This document shows positions 42,198-51,213 of a stretch of DNA of 64,000 nucleotides, in pieces. This DNA is from Hypericibacter adhaerens (lineage in GTDB: Bacteria > Pseudomonadota > Alphaproteobacteria > Dongiales > Dongiaceae): NCBI RefSeq assembly GCF_008728835.1, contig NZ_CP042582.1:4390217-4454216 (forward strand). Direction: 5' to 3'. Under the pieces are notes generated by a model. That model had not been told where the DNA came from, searched no databases, and saw only the letters and a list, made by a program, of their open reading frames with translations. The position numbers and the translations under genes were made by a program. How positions within the stretch are numbered: the stretch's first letter is position 1; each line of letters begins with the position of its first letter.

Positions 42198-43346
42198 TCA
42201 CCCCACCAGCGCCGGATGCACGACCTTGCCGTCGCGCGTGAGGCCGGTGCCCTTCATGATCTCGTCTTCCCAATCGATCTTCAGGCCCTTGGTCTCCTTG
42301 TCGATCATGAGGGAGACGAAGGCGAGGAGATTGCGGGCATAGAGCGAGGTGGCGTCGGCCGCGAGCCGCGAAGGCAGGTTGAGATGGCCCACGATCTTGA
42401 CGCCATGCTTGACCACGACCTTGCCGGGCTCGGCGAGCGGGCAGTTGCCGCCCTGCTCGACCGCGAGATCGACGATCACGGAGCCGGGCTTCATCGTCTT
42501 GACCATCTCCTCGCTCACCAGCACCGGCGCCTTGCGGCCGGGGATGAGGGCGGTGGTGATGACCACATCCTGCTTCTTGATGGTCTCGGCCGTCAGCGCC
42601 GCCTGCTTCGCCTTGTAGGCGTCGCTCATCTCCTTGGCATAGCCGCCGGCGGTCTCGGCCTGCTTGAACTCCTCGTCCATCACAGCGACGAAGGTGGCGC
42701 CGAGGCTCTCCACCTGCTCCTTGGCGGCGGGCCGCACGTCGGTCGCCGAGACGATGGCGCCCAGGCGCCGCGCGGTCGCGATCGCCTGCAGGCCCGCCAC
42801 ACCGGCACCCATCACCAGCACGCGGGCCGGCGCGATCGTGCCGGCCGCCGTCATCATCATCGGGAAGGCACGGCCGAACTCGGCCGCCGCGTCGATCACG
42901 GCTTTGTAGCCCGCGAGGTTCGATTGCGAGGAGAGCACGTCCATCACCTGGGCGCGGGTGATGCGCGGCATGAGCTCCATGGCGAAGGCGGTGACGCCCT
43001 TCGCCGCATATTGCTGCACCTGGTCCTTGGCGCCGTGCGGCGAGAGGATGCCCACCAGCACCGCGCCGGGCTTGAGCAGCGTCAGCTCGTCGGGTCCGCC
43101 CTCGGCCGCGGTCAGAGGCCGCTGCACCTTGAGCACGAGGTCGGCATCCTTCAGCGCCGCCGCCTCGTCCGGCGCGATCTCGGCACCCGCGGCCTTGAAG
43201 ACCTCGTCCGGGATGTTCGCGCCGGCGCCGGCGCCGGTCTCGATCGCGACGCTGGCGCCCAGCCCGACATATTTCTTGACGGTGTCGGGCGACACCGCCA
43301 CACGCGCCTCATGAGGGCGCCGCTCCTTGGCCACGCCAATCTTCAT
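42198..43346 (-). CDS. pntAA: NAD(P) transhydrogenase subunit alpha, NAD-binding part
   Basis: 382 residues of the dI domain, related to alanine dehydrogenase: MKIGVAKERRPHEARVAVSP, NLAGYKAVIDAAAEFGRAFP, the Rossmann stretch VLVMGAGVAGLQAIATARRL, and DVVITTALIPGRKAPVLVSE. It binds NAD(H). First gene of the operon. The protein ends where the separate pntAB begins in other species. Confidence 0.95.
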   Translation of the reverse strand: MKIGVAKERRPHEARVAVSPDTVKKYVGLGASVAIETGAGAGANIPDEVFKAAGAEIAPDEAAALKDADLVLKVQRPLTAAEGGPDELTLLKPGAVLVGILSPHGAKDQVQQYAAKGVTAFAMELMPRITRAQVMDVLSSQSNLAGYKAVIDAAAEFGRAFPMMMTAAGTIAPARVLVMGAGVAGLQAIATARRLGAIVSATDVRPAAKEQVESLGATFVAVMDEEFKQAETAGGYAKEMSDAYKAKQAALTAETIKKQDVVITTALIPGRKAPVLVSEEMVKTMKPGSVIVDLAVEQGGNCPLAEPGKVVVKHGVKIVGHLNLPSRLAADATSLYARNLLAFVSLMIDKETKGLKIDWEDEIMKGTGLTRDGKVVHPALVG

Positions 43347-43808
43347 AGAAATCCGTCCCGCTCACCGCCCCCTTTGGGATCGGGGGCCCCCTTCTTTGGG
43401 CGACAACAATGCCGAAGCCGCCCGCGAATCACAAGCGGCGCGGCCGGGGGAAAGCGCGGGATTGGCCTGATTCTGGTGGGGGTTACCCCTCGGCTCCGCG
43501 AAAGGAGCAACCAGCATTCAAGCCCCCTCCCCTTGTGGGAGGGGGTTGGGGGAGGGGTGCCACAGGCACGATGACGGCATCGTTGCGATCAATCGCCGCT
43601 CCGAAGGCGGAAGGCCTGGGCATGACATTGAGCGAGCGAGCACAGAGCAGATTGGGCTCTACTTTTTGCCAGGACCTCGCACGGCATCGCCCCTCCCCCT
43701 ACCCCCTCCCGCAAGGGGAGGGGGCGAGAGAGTTCTTCGGCTTCGCCGACTTCTTCACGGGCTCTTTCACGGGCATGACGAAGGAGAGGGCGTGAGCGGG
43801 CCCGGGCG
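43347..43808. other. Intergenic region upstream of pntAA
   Basis: 462 bp without a supported gene, mostly taken up by the family-B repeat. It should contain the pnt promoter, for which no strong hexamers stand out. A short minus-strand frame from about 43777 (MPVKEPVKKSAKPKNS) runs into the repeat and stops. It may be chance or the cut-off start of a lost gene. Confidence 0.4.
43522..43726. repeat. Family-B paired repeat, widely spaced
   Basis: Arms at 43522-43558 and 43690-43726 with the same CCCCTCCC(G)CAAGGGGAGG hairpin. The 130-bp centre is longer than in other copies. Confidence 0.82.
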
Positions 43809-45176
43809 CTACTCGGCTGCGGTGAGCCCCGCGGCCTTGAGCGCCTGGCGCTGACGCTGGCCGAGCTTCTTCACGTCGAAATCCGCGATCAGCCCGTGGA
43901 ACAGGCGGTGCCAATTCACCTCGGCCTTGAGATGGAGGAAGACCGAGCCCAGCCCCACCGCGGCGCGATCCATCAGCAGGAACTCGCGCGGCGGCTTGAC
44001 CGGCCCCAGGCGCCTGAGCTCGGCATGGACCTCTTCCGCCACCTCGCGGCCATAGCTGCCCGAGCCCGCCTCCTGGATCAGGCGGCTGCGATCCTCGAGC
44101 AGCGGGCCATAGACGAAGGCGGCCCAGCGGTTGAGCACGTCGATGATCTCGGCCGTCAGCCCCTCGAAGCCCCAGTTCTCGTAGGCCTCGACCGCCAGCG
44201 CGCGATTGCCGGTCTCGAGCGCGTTGTAGAGGTCGATCACGCCCGCGACGAATTTCGGCGGGAAGACGCGGATGCAGCCGAAATCGAGCAGGTTGACGCT
44301 GCCGTCGGCCCGCACCGTGTAGTTGCCGAGATGCGGATCGCCATGGATGACGCCGAAGCCGTAGAAGGGCGCGTACCAGGCGCGGAACATGGCGAGCGCC
44401 ACCTTGTTGCGCATGGCGATGTCCGGCTTTTCGGCGAGGAAGGCCTTGAGCGGCTTGCCCTCGAGCCAGCTCATGGTCAGGAGCCGCTCGGTCGAGAGCG
44501 CCGGCACGGGGACCGGCACATGCACGGACTTCTCCGTGCCCAGCATCTCGCCATAAAGGCGCATGTGCTTGGCCTCGCGCCGGTAATCGAGCTCCTCGCG
44601 CAGTCTGGCCGCGATCTCAGCATGGATGTTGGCGGAATCGATGGCGCGGTCGTAGCGGCCATAGATCGCCAGGATCAGCTTGAGCTGGCCGATATCGGCC
44701 TCGACCGCGCTCGCCATGTCGGGATATTGCAGCTTGCAGGCCAGACGATGACCATCCAGCGACAGCGCGCGATGCACCTGGCCCAGCGAGGCCGCGGCGG
44801 CCGCTTCCTGCTCGAAGCTCCTGAAATGCTTCTGCCAGTCGGGCCCGAGCTCGGCCGCCATGCGCCGCTTGACGAAGTTCCAGCCCATCGAGGGCGCGTT
44901 CGACTGCAGCCCCGCGAGCTCCGCCGCATATTCGTCGGGCAGCGCGTCGGGGATGGTCGAGAGCAGCTGCGCCACCTTCATGAGCGGGCCCTTGAGCCCG
45001 CCCAGCGCCGCCTTGAGATCGGCCGCGTGGCGCGCGCGGTCGAGGGGCAGGCCCAGGAACCGCTCGCCCGCGAGCCGTGCCGCCGCCCCGCCCACGGCGG
45101 TGCCGACCTTGGCATAGCGGCGCACGCGCCCGGTCAGGCGGTTGCGCTCAGGGCTCTTCGATTTGCGTTCGGCCAT
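43809..45176 (-). CDS. ABC1/AarF (UbiB-type) atypical kinase family protein
   Basis: 455 residues of the ABC1/COQ8 family. A KVAQLLSTIPDALP motif stands in place of the classical KxGQ. It is followed by the Ala-rich loop AAAAASLGQVHRA, ERLLTMSWLEGKPL, the catalytic VIHGDPHLGNY and LLDFG. COQ8-type proteins act as ATPases or kinases supporting ubiquinone synthesis. The N-terminus is basic and lacks the C-terminal membrane helices of UbiB. The ATG at 45176 gives MAERKSKSPER. Divergent from the CPBP gene. Confidence 0.88.
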   Translation of the reverse strand: MAERKSKSPERNRLTGRVRRYAKVGTAVGGAAARLAGERFLGLPLDRARHAADLKAALGGLKGPLMKVAQLLSTIPDALPDEYAAELAGLQSNAPSMGWNFVKRRMAAELGPDWQKHFRSFEQEAAAAASLGQVHRALSLDGHRLACKLQYPDMASAVEADIGQLKLILAIYGRYDRAIDSANIHAEIAARLREELDYRREAKHMRLYGEMLGTEKSVHVPVPVPALSTERLLTMSWLEGKPLKAFLAEKPDIAMRNKVALAMFRAWYAPFYGFGVIHGDPHLGNYTVRADGSVNLLDFGCIRVFPPKFVAGVIDLYNALETGNRALAVEAYENWGFEGLTAEIIDVLNRWAAFVYGPLLEDRSRLIQEAGSGSYGREVAEEVHAELRRLGPVKPPREFLLMDRAAVGLGSVFLHLKAEVNWHRLFHGLIADFDVKKLGQRQRQALKAAGLTAAE

Positions 45177-45298
45177 GATGGATCGAATCCACTCCCGATG
45201 CGAATGAACCCCGAAACCCCTCCGACCGGCAAGCCGCTTGTCGGCCGCAGGCCGGCATGCCAGCCTGCCGCGCATAACGACCGCAGCTCCGGATTCCC

Positions 45299-46099
45299 AT
45301 GACCGAGCCATCGAGCTTCTCCGCCGCGCCGAACCTTACGGCGCCGACAGACTCCGGACGCACCCGTGCGATCGATCTGCTCTGGATCCTTCTTGTCGTC
45401 ATTGCCGGGCTCCTGGCCGCCGCCGCCGTGTCGGTGGCCACCGGCCTCGCGGCCGGTTATGTCGCGCACCAGCTCCGGATCGACGTGAGCTCCTTTCAGC
45501 TCGAGCTGATGCAGGGCGCGGTGGTGCTGAGCATCCTCGTCACCGCCGTGATCTTCGGCTTTGGCGGACGCTGGCTGGCGCGGCGGCGCGGCATCGATCG
45601 GCAAAGCTTCGGGTTCTGCGGCGCCCGGTGGATCTGGTTCGCGGCCGCGATCGTGCTGGCCGCCCTCTTCTATCTCGCCGACGGCTGGCTGGAGCAATGG
45701 GTCGATCCCAATGGCGAGATCGGCCGCCAGATGAGCGGCAACTACCTGCTGCTGCCCAGCTCGCCCTTCTGGCTGACGGCCGTGGTGGCCGCCATCGGAC
45801 CCATCACCGCCACGGCCGAGGAGACCCTGTTCCGCGGCATGCTCTATCGCTGGTTCCGCGAGCGCATCGGATTCCTGCTGGCCGCGATCCTGAGCGCCGC
45901 CCTCTTCTCCGCCACGCATTTCTATTTCGTGATGCCCGGCGGTTTCGTGGGCCAGATCATGACGATCGAGATCGTGGTGTTCGGCATGATCGCGGCCGCG
46001 CTCTATCAGGCAAGCGGCTCGCTCTGGCCCTCGATCCTGTTCCACGCGCTCAATAACGGCGCCGTGGTTCTGGCGGCCGCCCTCTCGCCCAGCATCTAG
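45299..46099 (+). CDS. CPBP-family intramembrane metalloprotease
   Basis: 266 residues with about six to eight hydrophobic segments. The catalytic motifs of CPBP/Rce1-like (abortive-infection-like) proteases are present: E174-E175 with R in AEETLFRGMLYR, ATHFYF and FHALNN. Members cleave membrane peptides or prenylated proteins. The target is unknown and no bacteriocin genes are nearby. Convergent with pepF. Confidence 0.86.
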   Translation: MTEPSSFSAAPNLTAPTDSGRTRAIDLLWILLVVIAGLLAAAAVSVATGLAAGYVAHQLRIDVSSFQLELMQGAVVLSILVTAVIFGFGGRWLARRRGIDRQSFGFCGARWIWFAAAIVLAALFYLADGWLEQWVDPNGEIGRQMSGNYLLLPSSPFWLTAVVAAIGPITATAEETLFRGMLYRWFRERIGFLLAAILSAALFSATHFYFVMPGGFVGQIMTIEIVVFGMIAAALYQASGSLWPSILFHALNNGAVVLAAALSPSI

Positions 46100-46109
46100 A
46101 AGGCGGGCC

Positions 46110-47903
46110 TCAGGCCTTCTCCAGCTCGTCGATGAAGCCGGCGACGACGCTGAGCCCCTTGCTCCAGAAGGCGGGGTCGGCGGCATCGAGGCCGAAGGGC
46201 GCCAGCAGCTCGCGATGGCGCTTGGTCCCGCCCGCCGCCAGCAGCTCCAGATATTTCTTCGGGAAACCCTCGGGCCGCTCGCGATAGACCGCGTAGAGCG
46301 AGTTCACCAGGCAGTCGCCGAAGGCATAGGCGTAGACATAGAACGGCGAATGGATGAAGTGCGGGATATAGGCCCAGAACACGCCATAGTCCGAATCGGC
46401 CTCCAGCTTGATGCCCGGCCCCAGCGCCTCGATCTGGGTGTCGAGCCAGATCTTGCCGATCTCGTCGGCCGTGAGCTCGCCCTGGCGGCGCGTGTCATGC
46501 AGCCGGCGCTCATATTCATGCATCGCGATCTGGCGCACGACCGTGTTCAGCATGTCCTCGACCTTGGAGGCGAGCAGGATGCGCCGCACCTGCGGGTCGC
46601 TCTCGCGCTTCAAGAGCGCCTGGAAGGTCAGCATCTCGCCGAAGACCGAGGCCGTCTCGGCCAGCGTCAGGGGCGTATCGGCCAGAAGATGGCCCTGCGG
46701 CCCCGCCAGGAGCTGGTGCACGCCATGGCCCAGCTCGTGGGCAAGCGTCATCACGTCGCGCGTGCGGCCGCGATAGTTCATCAGCAGATAGGGATGGGCC
46801 GAGGGCACGGTCGGATGGGCGAAGGCACCGGGCGCCTTGCCGGCCCGTGGGCCCGCATCGATCCAGGGCCGCTCGAAGAAGCGCCGGCCGAGCGCGCCCA
46901 GCTCGGGCGAGAAGGCGCTATAGGCCTCGAGCACCAGCTTCTCGGCATCGGGCCAGCTCACGCCGCGATCCTGGTCCTGCGGCAGCGGCGCGTTGCGGTC
47001 CCAATAATCCAGCGCTGCCACGCCGAACCATTTCGCCTTGAGCTTGTAATAGCGGTGGGAGAGCTTCGGATAGGCGTCCTTGACCGCCTTCACCAGCGCG
47101 TCGACGACCTCGTCCTCGACCTGGTTGGCGAGGTTGCGCGCCGAGACCGGTCGCGGGAACTTGCGCCAGCGGTCCTCGATCTCCTTGTCCTTGGCGAGCG
47201 TGTTGGTGACGAGCGAGAAGGTCTTGAGCCGCGAGCGGAAGCCCGCCGCCAGCCCCTCGGCCGCGGCCTTGCGCTTCCGGGGATCGCGATCGACCAGCAG
47301 GGTCAAGGCACCCTCGGAGGTCAATTCCTTGCCGTCGACGGCGAAGCGCATCTCGGCGATGGTCTCGTCGAACAGGCGGTTCCAGGCCGAGGCGCCGGTG
47401 ATCCGCTTCTCATGCAGCAGCCGCTCGACCTCGTCGGAAAGCTGGTGCGGCCGGAAGGAGCGCACCATCTCGAGCCAGGGCCGATAGCGCGCCAGCGCCG
47501 GGGCCGCGAGCTGCCGGGCGAAGGTCGCGTCGTCGATCTTGTTGATCTCGAGCGTGACGAAGAGGAGATCGGCCGAGATGTCGGTGGTGCGCTCGTCGAT
47601 CGTCTGATGGAAGCGCGCGATCTCGGGATCGCTCATGTTGCCGGCATAGCGGAGCTGCGCGTAGGAGGCGAGACGCCCGAGCCGTTCCTGGATCGCCTCG
47701 TACTCGACCACGAGCGCGCCCAGCGCCATCCCGTCGAGCCGCGCGATCTGACCCTCGAAGCGCTGGCGCAGATCCTTGGCCTGCCGGGCCGCTTCCTCGA
47801 GATCCCGGGTCAGCGCGGGCGCATCGGGTGCGGGATAAAGATCCGCCAGGTCCCAGACCGGGAGTGCCGCCTTCTCGTCGATCTTCGCGCTGTCGTCCGC
47901 CAT
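46110..47903 (-). CDS. pepF: M3-family oligoendopeptidase (PepF type)
   Basis: 597-residue cytoplasmic zinc peptidase. The HExxH motif is H389-E390-L-G-H393, followed by a downstream Glu in the TLAETASVFGEM segment. Upstream PSAHPYLLMNYRGRTRDVMT and the late FWAYIPHFIHSPFYVYAYAF are PepF traits. It degrades oligopeptides. The ATG at 47903 (MADDSAKIDEKAALPVWDL) was chosen over an upstream extension of low-complexity sequence. Confidence 0.92.
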   Translation of the reverse strand: MADDSAKIDEKAALPVWDLADLYPAPDAPALTRDLEEAARQAKDLRQRFEGQIARLDGMALGALVVEYEAIQERLGRLASYAQLRYAGNMSDPEIARFHQTIDERTTDISADLLFVTLEINKIDDATFARQLAAPALARYRPWLEMVRSFRPHQLSDEVERLLHEKRITGASAWNRLFDETIAEMRFAVDGKELTSEGALTLLVDRDPRKRKAAAEGLAAGFRSRLKTFSLVTNTLAKDKEIEDRWRKFPRPVSARNLANQVEDEVVDALVKAVKDAYPKLSHRYYKLKAKWFGVAALDYWDRNAPLPQDQDRGVSWPDAEKLVLEAYSAFSPELGALGRRFFERPWIDAGPRAGKAPGAFAHPTVPSAHPYLLMNYRGRTRDVMTLAHELGHGVHQLLAGPQGHLLADTPLTLAETASVFGEMLTFQALLKRESDPQVRRILLASKVEDMLNTVVRQIAMHEYERRLHDTRRQGELTADEIGKIWLDTQIEALGPGIKLEADSDYGVFWAYIPHFIHSPFYVYAYAFGDCLVNSLYAVYRERPEGFPKKYLELLAAGGTKRHRELLAPFGLDAADPAFWSKGLSVVAGFIDELEKA

Positions 47904-48139
47904 CACGCCTCTCCGGTCTCGCCAATCCCTTGAAACAGCCCGGTCTCCGCCGCGCCGATTCGGCATCGAACCGGTTCCCGGGCGGCTTGGCGCGGGCTTC
48001 GCCCCGTGGGATATAAGGCGTCGGCCGGGCCCCGCCAAGCACCGCCGAAAAAGGCCCGGCATTCTGTCAACTCATCAAGGGGGCTGGAGCGGTTACATAT
48101 CCTCGTTTTGCCCGTGCGCCTGTGCGGTACCCCTCCATC

Positions 48140-48255
48140 GTCATCCCCGCGAAAGCGGGGATCCATCTTGATCCAGCGCGCCGAGCGTGACGTTGGATCC
48201 CCGCTGGAGTTTACGCTTGGGCCGGCCTACGGCCGGACCCGGGCGCGGGGATGAC
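48140..48255. repeat. Family-A repeat carrying a nested palindromic insert
   Basis: The left arm is at 48140-48165. The right arm (48194-48205 plus 48244-48255) is interrupted at its loop by 38 bp (48206-48243) containing GGAGTTTACGCTTGG and the palindromic GGCCGGCCTACGGCCGG. The same insert sits at the same site in the copy at 59225. Confidence 0.88.
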
Positions 48256-48327
48256 GATGGGGGAAGCCCCGGAGAAGGGCCGCGAAGATATGCATACGCC
48301 CTGGATCGAAGAGGGGGAGAGGCGGAT

Positions 48328-50148
48328 TTGACGGACACGCGGCTGGTGACCGCGCCCGGCGATTACGACCGCTGGAACAGCCTGCCGCAGATGTTCTTCG
48401 AACAGGCGAGGCGCACGCCCGGCGTGCCCTTTCTCTGGCACAAGCTGGGCGGCGCGTGGGTCCCCACGCGCTACGGCCAGGCCGCCGACCAGATCCGCCG
48501 GCTCGCGCGCGGGCTGGCCGCCTTCGGGCTGAAGCCCGGCGAGCGCGTCGTGCTCCTGGCCGAAAGCCGGCCGGAATGGGCCATCGCCGATCTCGCCATC
48601 ATGGCCGCGGGCGGCATCACCGTGCCGGCCTACACCACCAACACCGTCGCCGACCATCACCACATCCTGACCCACAGCGGGGCCGCGGCCGTCATCGTCT
48701 CGACCAAGGCGCTCGCGAGCCGGCTGCTACCGGCGGCGATCACGGCCCCGGAGCTGCGCTGGATCGTGGCGATCGAGGATCTGGGCCTGGCGCAGCGGCC
48801 GGCCAAATCCGTGTTCGCCTGGAGCCAGGTGATGACCACGGGCGATGCCGCGCCCGACCTGGTCGACGAGCGCGTCGCCTCGCTCAAGCGCAGCGACACC
48901 GCCTGCTTCATCTATACCTCGGGGACCGGCGGCACGCCCAAGGGCGTGATGCTGAGCCATGGCGCGATCGTCGCCAATTGCCGCGGCGCCTTCGGCGTGC
49001 TCTCCGAGCTCAACCTCACCCACGAGGTCTTCCTCTCCTTCCTGCCGCTGTCGCACGCCTATGAGCACACGGCCGGGCTCTATTTCCCGATCTCCATCGG
49101 CGCCGAGATCTACTACGCCGAGAGCGTCGAGAAGCTGGTCGAGAACATCGCCGAGGTCCGGCCGACCATCATGACGGCGGTGCCGCGCCTCTATGAGGTC
49201 ATGTATCGGCGCATCGTGACCGGCTTGGCCAGGGCCAGCGCCTCGAAGCGCCGCTGGTTCGAGCGGACACTGGCGCTGGGGCGACGCAAGGCGCTGGGGC
49301 TGGCGCCGCTCTCCTTCCTCGAGCGGCTGCTGGACCGGGCCTGCGAGCTCCTGGTGCGGCGCAAGGTGCGCCAACGCTTCGGCGGCCGGCTCAAGGCCTT
49401 CGTCTCCGGCGGCGCGGCGCTCAACCCCGAGATCGGCGCCTTCTTCCTGGCGCTGGGCCTGCGCATCCTCCAGGGCTACGGCCAGACCGAGGCCGGGCCG
49501 GTGATCTCGGTCAACCGCCTGGGCCGCGTGCGGATCGACACGGTGGGACCGGCGATCGACGGCGTCGAGATCCGCCTCGCCGAGGATGGCGAGATCCTGG
49601 TGCGGGGCGAGGTGGTGATGCAGGGCTACTGGCGCGACGAGGAAGCGACCGCCAAGACTGTCATCGACGGCTGGCTCCATACCGGCGATATCGGCACCCT
49701 CGACAAGGACGGCTATCTCAAGATCACCGACCGCAAGAAGGACCTGATCAAGCTCTCCGGCGGCGACAATATCTCGCCCGCCCGCATCGAGGGCTTCCTC
49801 GTGGCGCAGCCCGAGATCGCCCAGGCGATGGTCTGGGGCGACCGGCGGCCGCATCTGGTGGGGCTGCTGGTGCCGGACAACGACTTCCTCGCGCAATGGG
49901 CCGAGCGGCACCAGAAGCCCAACGAGCTGGCGCAGCTGCGCGACAATCCCGAGCTGGTCAGGACGCTGGCCGAGGTCGTCGATCGCGTGAACGCGCATCT
50001 CTCGGCGGTGGAGCGCGTGCGGCGCATCGCCCTGGCGCCCGAGGGCTTCACCATCGAGAACGGCATGCTGACGCCTTCGCTCAAGATCCGCCGACACAAG
50101 ATCCGCGAGCGCTTCGGCACCTTGATCGACGCGCTCTACGAGCGCTGA
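48328..50148 (+). CDS. Long-chain acyl-CoA synthetase (AMP-forming)
   Basis: 606 residues. N-terminal SLPQMFFEQARRTPGVPFLW; ATP-binding motif YTSGTGGTPKGVMLSHGA (residues 196-213; the usual YTSGTTG has Gly at the second Thr of TT); GYGQTEAGPVIS; GWLHTGDIG; and ITDRKKDLIKLSGGDNISPA with RIEG. This is the FadD15/ACSL-like layout for activating long-chain fatty acids. The start is a TTG at 48328 after GGGGGAGAGG; upstream in-frame sequence is the repeat. The Thr to Gly change is at a tolerant glycine-rich loop. Confidence 0.88.
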   Translation: MTDTRLVTAPGDYDRWNSLPQMFFEQARRTPGVPFLWHKLGGAWVPTRYGQAADQIRRLARGLAAFGLKPGERVVLLAESRPEWAIADLAIMAAGGITVPAYTTNTVADHHHILTHSGAAAVIVSTKALASRLLPAAITAPELRWIVAIEDLGLAQRPAKSVFAWSQVMTTGDAAPDLVDERVASLKRSDTACFIYTSGTGGTPKGVMLSHGAIVANCRGAFGVLSELNLTHEVFLSFLPLSHAYEHTAGLYFPISIGAEIYYAESVEKLVENIAEVRPTIMTAVPRLYEVMYRRIVTGLARASASKRRWFERTLALGRRKALGLAPLSFLERLLDRACELLVRRKVRQRFGGRLKAFVSGGAALNPEIGAFFLALGLRILQGYGQTEAGPVISVNRLGRVRIDTVGPAIDGVEIRLAEDGEILVRGEVVMQGYWRDEEATAKTVIDGWLHTGDIGTLDKDGYLKITDRKKDLIKLSGGDNISPARIEGFLVAQPEIAQAMVWGDRRPHLVGLLVPDNDFLAQWAERHQKPNELAQLRDNPELVRTLAEVVDRVNAHLSAVERVRRIALAPEGFTIENGMLTPSLKIRRHKIRERFGTLIDALYER

Positions 50149-50633
50149 TCGGGACCGGCCAGCGGGTCCAGATGCCGGATCGCGAGCGGCGCCAGCGCCG
50201 CAAGGCGGACTGCCACCTCGGAGCGATGACATTGGGCCGGATCGTGCTCGTAGCAGAGCAGGCAGAGGCCGCCCTGTCGCGCCAGGGCCGCCGCCTCGGC
50301 CAAAGCCTCCTGGCCTTCCGCGCTGTCGAGCTGCTCACCCAGAATCTTCTCGAAGCTTTCCCGATCGCCGGCCTTCGCGGCCTCGCGGCCCGGCTTCGGC
50401 GTGCCCAGGGCCTTGCGATGGAGATAGGCGATGCCGCGCTCGGCCAGCGCCTGGCCCAGTCGGCTCTTGGCGAAATCCGTGCGGCGCGACCAGGGCACCT
50501 CCCGGATATCGAGAACGGCCGTGACCCCGGCCGCCTGGAGCGCCGCGAGGAAACGCTCCGTCGAGACGCCTTCATAGCCGATCGTGGCCAGGACCTGGCG
50601 CCGCTCTCCATCCGGTTCCGGGGATTCAGCCAT
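50136..50633 (-). CDS. DUF488 domain protein
   Basis: 165 residues. LATIGYEGVSTERFLAALQA, then VLDIREVPWSRRTDFAKSRL, AYLHRKALGTPK and LLCYEHDPAQCHRSEVA are the DUF488 hallmarks, including the Cys-containing CHR motif. Some members are nucleotide-binding or stress proteins; function unknown. Its end overlaps the convergent acyl-CoA ligase by 13 bp. Confidence 0.87.
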   Translation of the reverse strand: MAESPEPDGERRQVLATIGYEGVSTERFLAALQAAGVTAVLDIREVPWSRRTDFAKSRLGQALAERGIAYLHRKALGTPKPGREAAKAGDRESFEKILGEQLDSAEGQEALAEAAALARQGGLCLLCYEHDPAQCHRSEVAVRLAALAPLAIRHLDPLAGPDQRS

Positions 50634-50732
50634 CCAGTTCACGATCCCGTTTCCCGGCCGGCTTTCGCTTGTTCGAGACCGGCCGCTTCCCTCAGGATAG
50701 CCGAACCCGTTACCGCCCGAGGGAGGACAATG

Positions 50733-51194
50733 ATGCGACGCCGCGAGATGCTGGCCTTGTCGCTGGCCTTGTCGCTGGCCTCGATCCTGGCCGCGATCGC
50801 CGGCCCCGTCGCGGCCGCGACAGCGCTCACGCTCCACAAGGACCCCACTTGCGGCTGCTGCGTGGGCCATGCCGACTATCTGCGGGCGGAGGGCTTTGCC
50901 GTCACGGTGATCGAGACGACCGATCTCGAGAGCCTGAAGCGCCAGCATGGCGTGCCGCCGGCGCTCGCCGGCTGCCATACCATTCTGGCCGAGGGCTACG
51001 TGATCGAAGGCCATGTGCCGGCCGGGCCGATCCGGCGTCTCCTGGCGGAACGCCCCGACATCGTCGGCATCTCGCTCGCCGGCATGCCGCCGGGCTCGCC
51101 CGGCATGGGCGGCGAGAAGACGGAGCCCTTCGTCATCCACCAGATCGAGCGCAGCCCCGGAACGGAGACGCCCGCGATCTTCGCCGTCGAGTGA
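50733..51194 (+). CDS. DUF411 metal-binding protein, exported
   Basis: 153 residues. N-terminal signal peptide (RRREMLALSLALSLASILAA, cleavage near AAATA) and the CGCC motif C40-G-C42-C43 in DPTCGCCVGH. LAGCHTILAEGYVIEGHVPA then ends the core. DUF411 proteins are linked to copper or other metal handling in the periplasm. GGGAGGA lies six bases before the ATG at 50733 (50730 is also possible). A 12-bp tandem duplication (TTGTCGCTGGCC) encodes part of the signal peptide. Confidence 0.88.
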   Translation: MRRREMLALSLALSLASILAAIAGPVAAATALTLHKDPTCGCCVGHADYLRAEGFAVTVIETTDLESLKRQHGVPPALAGCHTILAEGYVIEGHVPAGPIRRLLAERPDIVGISLAGMPPGSPGMGGEKTEPFVIHQIERSPGTETPAIFAVE

Positions 51195-51213
51195 GCGCCC
51201 CGCGGCGCCCGGC

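Noticed and set aside
48727-50232. 501-codon minus-strand frame opposite the acyl-CoA ligase
   Set aside because: Antisense to a protein with full adenylation motifs; no motifs of its own.
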